From: Paraspadella gotoi
Lineage: Eukaryota; Chaetognatha
Direction of reading: 5' to 3'
Length of the DNA stretch: 64,000 nt
Assembly: GCA_051294375.1 (NCBI GenBank)
Contig: CM119269.1
Span: 5,692,050-5,756,049, forward strand
Below, piece after piece: positions 13,201 through 64,000 of the stretch. Under the pieces are notes generated by a model, which made no database searches, was not told the origin of the DNA, and was given only the letters and a program-made list of their open reading frames with translations. The translations under genes and the position numbers were made by a program. The first letter of the stretch is position 1. Each line of letters starts with the position of its first letter.

Positions 13201-13281
13201 TCCTCCTACTCAGGTCAGCGCCATCTTCCGTTTCCGATTCCGCGTTGCATGAGAGAGACCGACCGAACCGAATTCCGGCGC

Positions 13282-13306
13282 NNNNNNNNNNNNNNNNNNN
13301 NNNNNN
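13282..13306. other. Assembly gap, 25 N
   Basis: Exactly 25 N between pyrimidine-rich sequence and the GC-rich region upstream of the LDLa gene. Gaps of exactly this length recur at 21,241 and 47,525. Confidence 0.99.
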
Positions 13307-13598
13307 GTCGCCTCTTCGTTCTCGACGCCGGACGAACTTCTCCCGCTTCGATTGAAGCAACGACAGAGATTGACTTTTCTCTTCGACTCCCTTTACGTCC
13401 CTTCGACTTCCTTCTCTTTTCTCTATCTCCAGTTTCTTTTTCATCCCTCCCTCTTTTCCCTCTTATCCTCTCTTTTCCCTTTTATCCTCTCTCAACATCT
13501 CTCTCGCGCTTTCTACATGTCGGCGAGACTGACTTGTCTCTTTCCTCATCCTTTCTCGTCTGACCTCGATGACCTTCGACCTTCGATCTCCGATCCCG

Positions 13599-13628
13599 CC
13601 AATCACGTGACCCATCTCTAATCACGTG
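13599..13628 (+). promoter_or_regulatory. CCAAT box and paired TCACGTGA E-boxes
   Basis: A CCAAT (13,599-13,603) overlaps the first of two AATCACGTGAC sites whose CACGTG cores are at 13,604-13,609 and 13,623-13,628. They lie 33-58 bases ahead of the LDLa gene start codon. TCACGTGA is the palindrome preferred by bHLH-ZIP factors of the MITF/TFE and USF type. Either promoter or 5' UTR location fits. No TATA box is seen. Confidence 0.45.
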
Positions 13629-13660
13629 ACCATTATCCCACGCCCACTCGACCCTCGACC

Positions 13661-24128
<10,468 letters not shown>

Positions 24129-24618
24129 ATCGGCGACGCCCTCTTTTTCGCGCGGGAGGCGGCTTCACCCCGTCATCTCCATGGCGACGTAATTCGCAGT
24201 GACGTCATTCCACGGGTGAAATTATCGTCGTCGTCCACCGTCGCGCGAATTTTTTTTTCGGCGATAGTGAAAACTTTATCGACCGCGAACAGACATGGTG
24301 GCTGCGGCGGCGGCGGCGGTGGCGGCGGCGGCGGCGCGGGCGTCAAAAGTGACTTAATTCGACGAAAGCCTCGTCGATCAATTGACGTCATCGTCGAGCG
24401 GGTTCGTGATAAAATATGAGAGAGAGAGAGAGAGAGGGAGAAAGAGAGAGAGAGAGAGAGATGGCATAAAATTTTTAAAGAATTTTGATTTTTACTCACC
24501 TTTGTTCAAAAGACAGAATTGAAATAAAAATAAAATAAACAAAATCGACAGGGAGTGGGCGGTTATCGAAAAATACCTTGCTGATAAAATTATATATATC
24601 TCTCTCAACATTCCGCCC

Positions 24619-24673
<55 letters not shown>

Positions 24674-27600
24674 CCAGCGCTGTCGTAATTGAGATTATAT
24701 AATATAGACAATTGTAGTTTTCCTAGGCTATTAGTACCTTTGACGAGATATTCCCACCTAGTAAAACCTACGTACACATGTCGATTAGCCATATTTTCTA
24801 GATAAATGTTAATGGAACCTTTACATATATAGTTAAAAAAAGGTAAGGAAGAACCTAAGTGCAGCAAAGACAAGAATTCGACAAATAAATGAATCAGTTA
24901 GTGGTGCTTAAGATCAAAAAGTCATTATTGAACATTAAACTTTACATTTTTGTATGACACCATCGGTACAATTTCGCATCAAAAAGTAAATTTTGTTAAA
25001 AAAAAATCTGTGATCAGTTCTTTATTATCTATACCATATTGTTGGTACTTTTAGCGATAAGATATTAGAATAACACGTACTGGACATTCCAAAAGTTTGA
25101 CGTACCTTACAATCAGCTTAGATTTTGAGACATGTCTGGTACATGTCAATTACATTATTATTTTTTTTAAATGAAAAAAATCACGACGTAAACAAAATAG
25201 AGTTAAAGAATAACTATCACTAGCCACTAGAAAGAAATTCTAATAAATTTTCTTATATCTACATGCTTATACTGTAGATTAGATTTTGTTGCTTTTCATA
25301 GGCTCCCTTTTTCACAAGAGTTAACTGCACCGCGTGACTTGTTATTCCCGTAGTCAAACTGGATAGCGCTGTATCTTTATACCGTGTCGACCATATCAAA
25401 CTCTTTATCGAATAACTTAAATGTGTTTATTTTATATTTAAATTTTTTTTTTTCGTTTCACGTTAGGCTTTTATTAAAGATTTCTGCGCTAGGATCTCAT
25501 AGCGCCAAGTTTTTCAAGGACGTTGTTCTTTTTTTTTTTTAAATTACGTTCGAAGTGATATTATTGTTAAAACTTCGGGTTACAAGTGCTAAAGTTTCCT
25601 TCTGAACTAAAAGAAAAACTTTTATACATATTACAGTTTGTAGTTTTTAGACATTAATTTTATTACCCAGAGTCGTTTATTTTTTGTTTTTGATCTCGCC
25701 CTCGTTTATTTTGAATTGTGTATATTTGAATAATACAACAATATTGTGTCATATGGGTTCAAGAGACAAAATTTTTACGCCCATCCGTTTTTTGACGACC
25801 AAAGGCTCACAGATGAGACTTTTAAGTTTAACCATTTTTTTTTTCATCTTCAGCAGAAAAAGAAAATGATTTTTACTTGAGGTTTTCAAACTTTCGGCTG
25901 CTCGAAATTTTATAGTATCGAGAATTTTCACCTTCTATAATGGGATAAATATGTTCTACTTTACCACATATCACTTTCTAGGTAATTCTGCCTTACTATG
26001 GCCCAAAAATAAAAAAAGGGCAAACGTTAAAGTAATTTTATAAAAATCAAGATGAAGGCATTTTGCGACGCCGTCATTAAAATATAAAGAAAAATATTAA
26101 GTTGGAATCAAACCATGTAAAATTTATTAAGTAGACAAATGAAAAAAGCGCTTAAAATTTAAATTATCAATTTAATGTTATTTATGTTACAGTAGCCAAA
26201 AATAGCGATTAGGCAATCAAAGGGCGATAAAGAAGGCAATTTGCTCTTTGCGAATTGTATTTGTTCTTATTTTTTTGGTTTATTTATACAATCATATCAT
26301 CCTCGTTTTAATTTGTGATCGGTTTAAAAGTGTAACATCTATGATGATACCTCTCTCTTGATACAATGAAAAAAAATTAGACATGAATAAAAAAAAGTGT
26401 AGTCGTTTTCTGACGTACGGAGGTTGTGAATTTTTCCTTTTTCTTTGTCTTCTTGCTGTTATTATTATTATTAATATAATTATTATCAAGTTGTAAGCGA
26501 ATGAACAACAATCTATACATGTGTCTTTTAATCATTTCTTACCTTCAACCTATTATTATCTGTTCGTCATACAATGTATTAATCTGAATACTTCGCTGAA
26601 TAAAATTTTTTAAATGCAAAAAATATTTCGTTCTGTTTTCAATTGTTGAGAGATCACGATAGAGTGAAAACGAGATGCGGGGCAACAGCTAAGAAAGAAA
26701 GATATATATATCTGTACTACTGTCAGTAGCCGGCTTCCCTCGCGAACACTGAACATAGTGGCCATTGGCCAACTGTTGTGGTTTCGAAACTGTCTGTGGA
26801 TTTGAACCCGGGACAGTTCCTTAGTTTCTAGAAAATGTAAGAAAAGTAAATACGAACATAAGAAACCCGAACTGTCCGGTTATTAGACAGATATAATACA
26901 TAAAAATAGGCTATGAGAAATAAGCTCAAGTAAATTGATACACAGTAAAAATAACTCAGCAACTAAAAACAAAACAACAGCTTTCGCTGAATAGTTTTTC
27001 AGTCTCTCATTAGGGGGCCATGTATACTGTTCTATCGATTGAAAAAAAAAGACTAACCACCTTCAAAAAGCATTTCTTTGGATAAAAAAAAAAGAAGATA
27101 CCATTAAGAAAAAATATAAAAAACTAATTTCCAGCTTAAAAATATAGTTTTTTGTAATTTTAGCCTAATTAATGACAACATTTTTAAAAAAAGATTTATA
27201 TTTTCTTCAATCAACTTTTTACTAGGAAACTGAATCTGTTCTCAGAATTAAAAAAAAAAACATTTTGAAATTTTCACCTCATCTAAGGGTAGTACTATAT
27301 ACAAAATAAGCTGACTGAGCTACTATATTTATAAAAAAAACTACATATTAGTATTCACTAATATGATAATTTTCAAGATATAACTACTAAATTTTTATTC
27401 CAAACTTTCACTTCACCCTTCTGATCACACAATAACGTGTCATCTATGTATTGTCTTTTAGACAATGTCTAATGCCTATAGATAACTTTTCCGCTCGAGA
27501 TTAATCAATAATCATTAGTTTTAAAATTTCTTTACCATTTAAATGAAAACTGCTAAAAAACTCAAACATTTATTTTTTTTTATTGGCGTAATAGTATCAA

Positions 27601-27793
27601 AAACAAAAAAAGCTCATCGATGTTTTTCGGGCGATTTTTCAAAATCTATTGAAAGGTCAACTTTTTTTTTGCTGTTAAAATTGGAACAATAGGCCCGACA
27701 TCATGGAATTGAGCTGCAAAATGGAGTACATAATAAATGACAAATAGGGTGCGACACAGAACATATCCCTTCTTCAAAATCGATTCTTTCTCA

Positions 27794-27838
27794 ATTGTCT
27801 ACGTCGGCTGAAAAATTGCGGCCGACGCAGGAGACAAT
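27794..27838. other. Imperfect hairpin
   Basis: ATTGTCT + GTCGGC pairs with GCCGAC + AGACAAT. There is a 2/5-base internal loop and a 12-base terminal loop (27,809-27,820). No neighbouring feature explains it. Confidence 0.4.
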
Positions 27839-28005
27839 CAAGCAAGCATTGGGGTACGACAAGCACCGTGGGGAATCCAACTGGTTTTTCACTTCATCAT
27901 CAAAACAATTTTATTCTCTCTGAATCGGACCGAAATTTCACAATGAAAAAAACTCAGAGCAAAACGTTTGAAGAATCGGGAATGAAGGAATGTTGGTGGT
28001 GTTCA

Positions 28006-28016
28006 TCATCGTCATT

Positions 28017-28065
<49 letters not shown>

Positions 28066-28092
28066 ATATCATCATCATCAATATCATCTCAA
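28006..28092. repeat. (ATC)n microsatellite
   Basis: An imperfect ATC array with about 17 clean consecutive units. The serine run it encodes is not evidence of a gene. Confidence 0.95.
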
Positions 28093-28795
28093 TATCAATT
28101 TTCTCATTTATTATCCATCAATGTATCTACGAGATCAAATAGTCATAATGATCACGATTACGAATTATTTAAATCTAAATTTGTTAAAAGCACTTTTTGA
28201 AAGAAACTTATCTAATTGTTTTTCGTCTACGATTCAGTATAGAAGAGAAAAAAGAAAGAGAAAACCCCAAATCATCGATCCTCATCGTCAAACGTATAGC
28301 TCTGATATATCACAACGAAAAATAACCGCCTTTTTTAAATGCGGGGTTTAAAAAAAAAATAAAAAAACGGCGGGAAAAATAATTCGCGTTTTCTTCGCGA
28401 CTGATGTTCCGACGGCGATGATCATTTCGATCTTCGGAGGTCGGGTCAGCTTTAGCGTCAGCGTCTCTTGAAATACAGTTTCGGATAGAAAAGGTTTTGG
28501 GTTTTTGTTTTTTTTGTTTTGTTTTTTTGGGTCGGCGACTTTTGAGTTCCGTGAGCGCGTTTGTGGGGGGGGGGCGGCTGAGGGAGAGGGGGCGGTAACG
28601 AGTCGATACGAGGCAGAGCCGAGACGATGCAGCGCAAAGACGGTGTGGCGCAGTGAGGCGCCGAGACGGTGCGGGGTCGAGACGAAGAACCCTCGACGTT
28701 AAGCGCCTTGATAAAGAATTTACAAGAAACTTATACATTGCCATTGTTGGGCCGCGAGAAGTTTGGACGAGGTCTATCCGCAAAACCAATTAATT

Positions 28796-28925
28796 AAATT
28801 CGTTCTTTCTTTCGTTCTATATTTATTTCTTTATTTCTTTCCTCTTTCTTTCTTTCTTTCTTTTTTATTTCTTTATTTCTTTATTTCTTTCTTTCTTTCT
28901 TTCNNNNNNNNNNNNNNNNNNNNTT

Positions 28926-28956
<31 letters not shown>

Positions 28957-28960
28957 ATCT
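28796..28960. repeat. (TTTC)n array containing a 20-N gap
   Basis: TTTC/TTTA tetramers flank 20 N (28,904-28,923). It lies just 3' of the glutamate receptor's last exon. Confidence 0.95.
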
Positions 28961-29140
28961 TCCCTTCCTTTTAAAAAATTACCTGAAAAGTTTACTTTAA
29001 AAGTCCTCGGCCGGCGAGCGTCAAATAGAGAGAGCGCCCGAAAGGTCGAGGGGAGAGTCAAGGACCACGGCACCGTTACGGCGCCAAGGACAGCGCCTCC
29101 CGCGGCGCTAAGGCAGAGCGTCGCCGACGGCGAGACGATG

Positions 29141-64000
<34,860 letters not shown>

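Larger units (their letters stand above)
24129..29140. other. Intergenic space between two convergent genes
   Basis: The plus-strand LDLa gene ends at 24,128 and the minus-strand glutamate receptor ends at 29,141. The 5 kb between holds a GGC array (about 24,300-24,340), GA and CT arrays (24,417-24,460; 24,620-24,669), AT-rich sequence, an ATC array, a small hairpin and a GC-rich patch at 28.37-28.70 kb. No exon was recognised on either strand. A candidate AATAAA for the LDLa transcript is near 24,523. Confidence 0.7.

Noticed and set aside
26758-26830. B-box-like GGTTCAAATCC on the minus strand, suggesting a tRNA or SINE
   Set aside because: No A box at the right distance and the flanks do not fold as a T-arm or tRNA.

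Overview
This is a window of a nuclear genome from an invertebrate animal. Genes are split by GT-AG introns, exons are GC-rich against AT-rich introns, and long CT/GA microsatellites are everywhere. The intermediate-filament protein has the long (lamin-length) coil 1B found in protostome filaments, so a protostome, possibly an ecdysozoan or arthropod, is the best guess. The species cannot be named from the sequence. Five runs of N (four of 20-25 bases and one of 618) and patches of single-base indel noise show a draft assembly patched with long reads.

Layout. (1) 1-13.2 kb: no recognised complete gene. Simple repeats are followed by two direct copies of a ~5.5 kb unit (about 1.9-7.4 and 7.4-13.0 kb). 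The unit carries a tRNA-derived SINE-like element, a homopyrimidine minisatellite and one cysteine-rich open frame that may be an exon. (2) 13.66-24.13 kb, + strand: a three-exon gene for a secreted protein of about 661 residues with a signal peptide, a long low-complexity pro-region, an RKKR furin-type site and a C-terminal LDL-receptor class A domain. (3) 24.1-29.1 kb: intergenic space between two convergent genes. (4) 29.14-64.0 kb, - strand: 18 exons of a kainate-type ionotropic glutamate receptor, running off the right edge so that the N-terminus is missing. Splice phases agree at every junction and give 736 residues in the window. (5) Inside that receptor's 23.8 kb intron (36,770-60,528), on the opposite strand, lies a cytoplasmic intermediate-filament gene present as two direct copies (42.9-47.0 and 52.5-56.5 kb).

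The two filament copies look like one gene. Copy 1 reads cleanly only up to about 44.9 kb and copy 2 only from about 54.9 kb. The clean halves meet at the same exon, and the remainder of each is indel noise. The simplest reading is one true gene split by an assembly gap that was extended from both sides with uncorrected long reads. The assembled product has a Gly/Ser head, a rod with lamin-length coil 1B, the canonical rod end, and a Gly/Ser tail with QMSSGGM repeats in place of the lamin tail. Its last exon can end at a stop or splice, through a donor overlapping that stop, to a short terminal exon.

No sign of a prokaryotic-type system, CRISPR array, virus, rRNA or canonical tRNA gene was seen. 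The most informative features are the nested antisense gene pair, the split-stop alternative terminus, CT microsatellites used as polypyrimidine tracts before several exons, and small dispersed repeat families.
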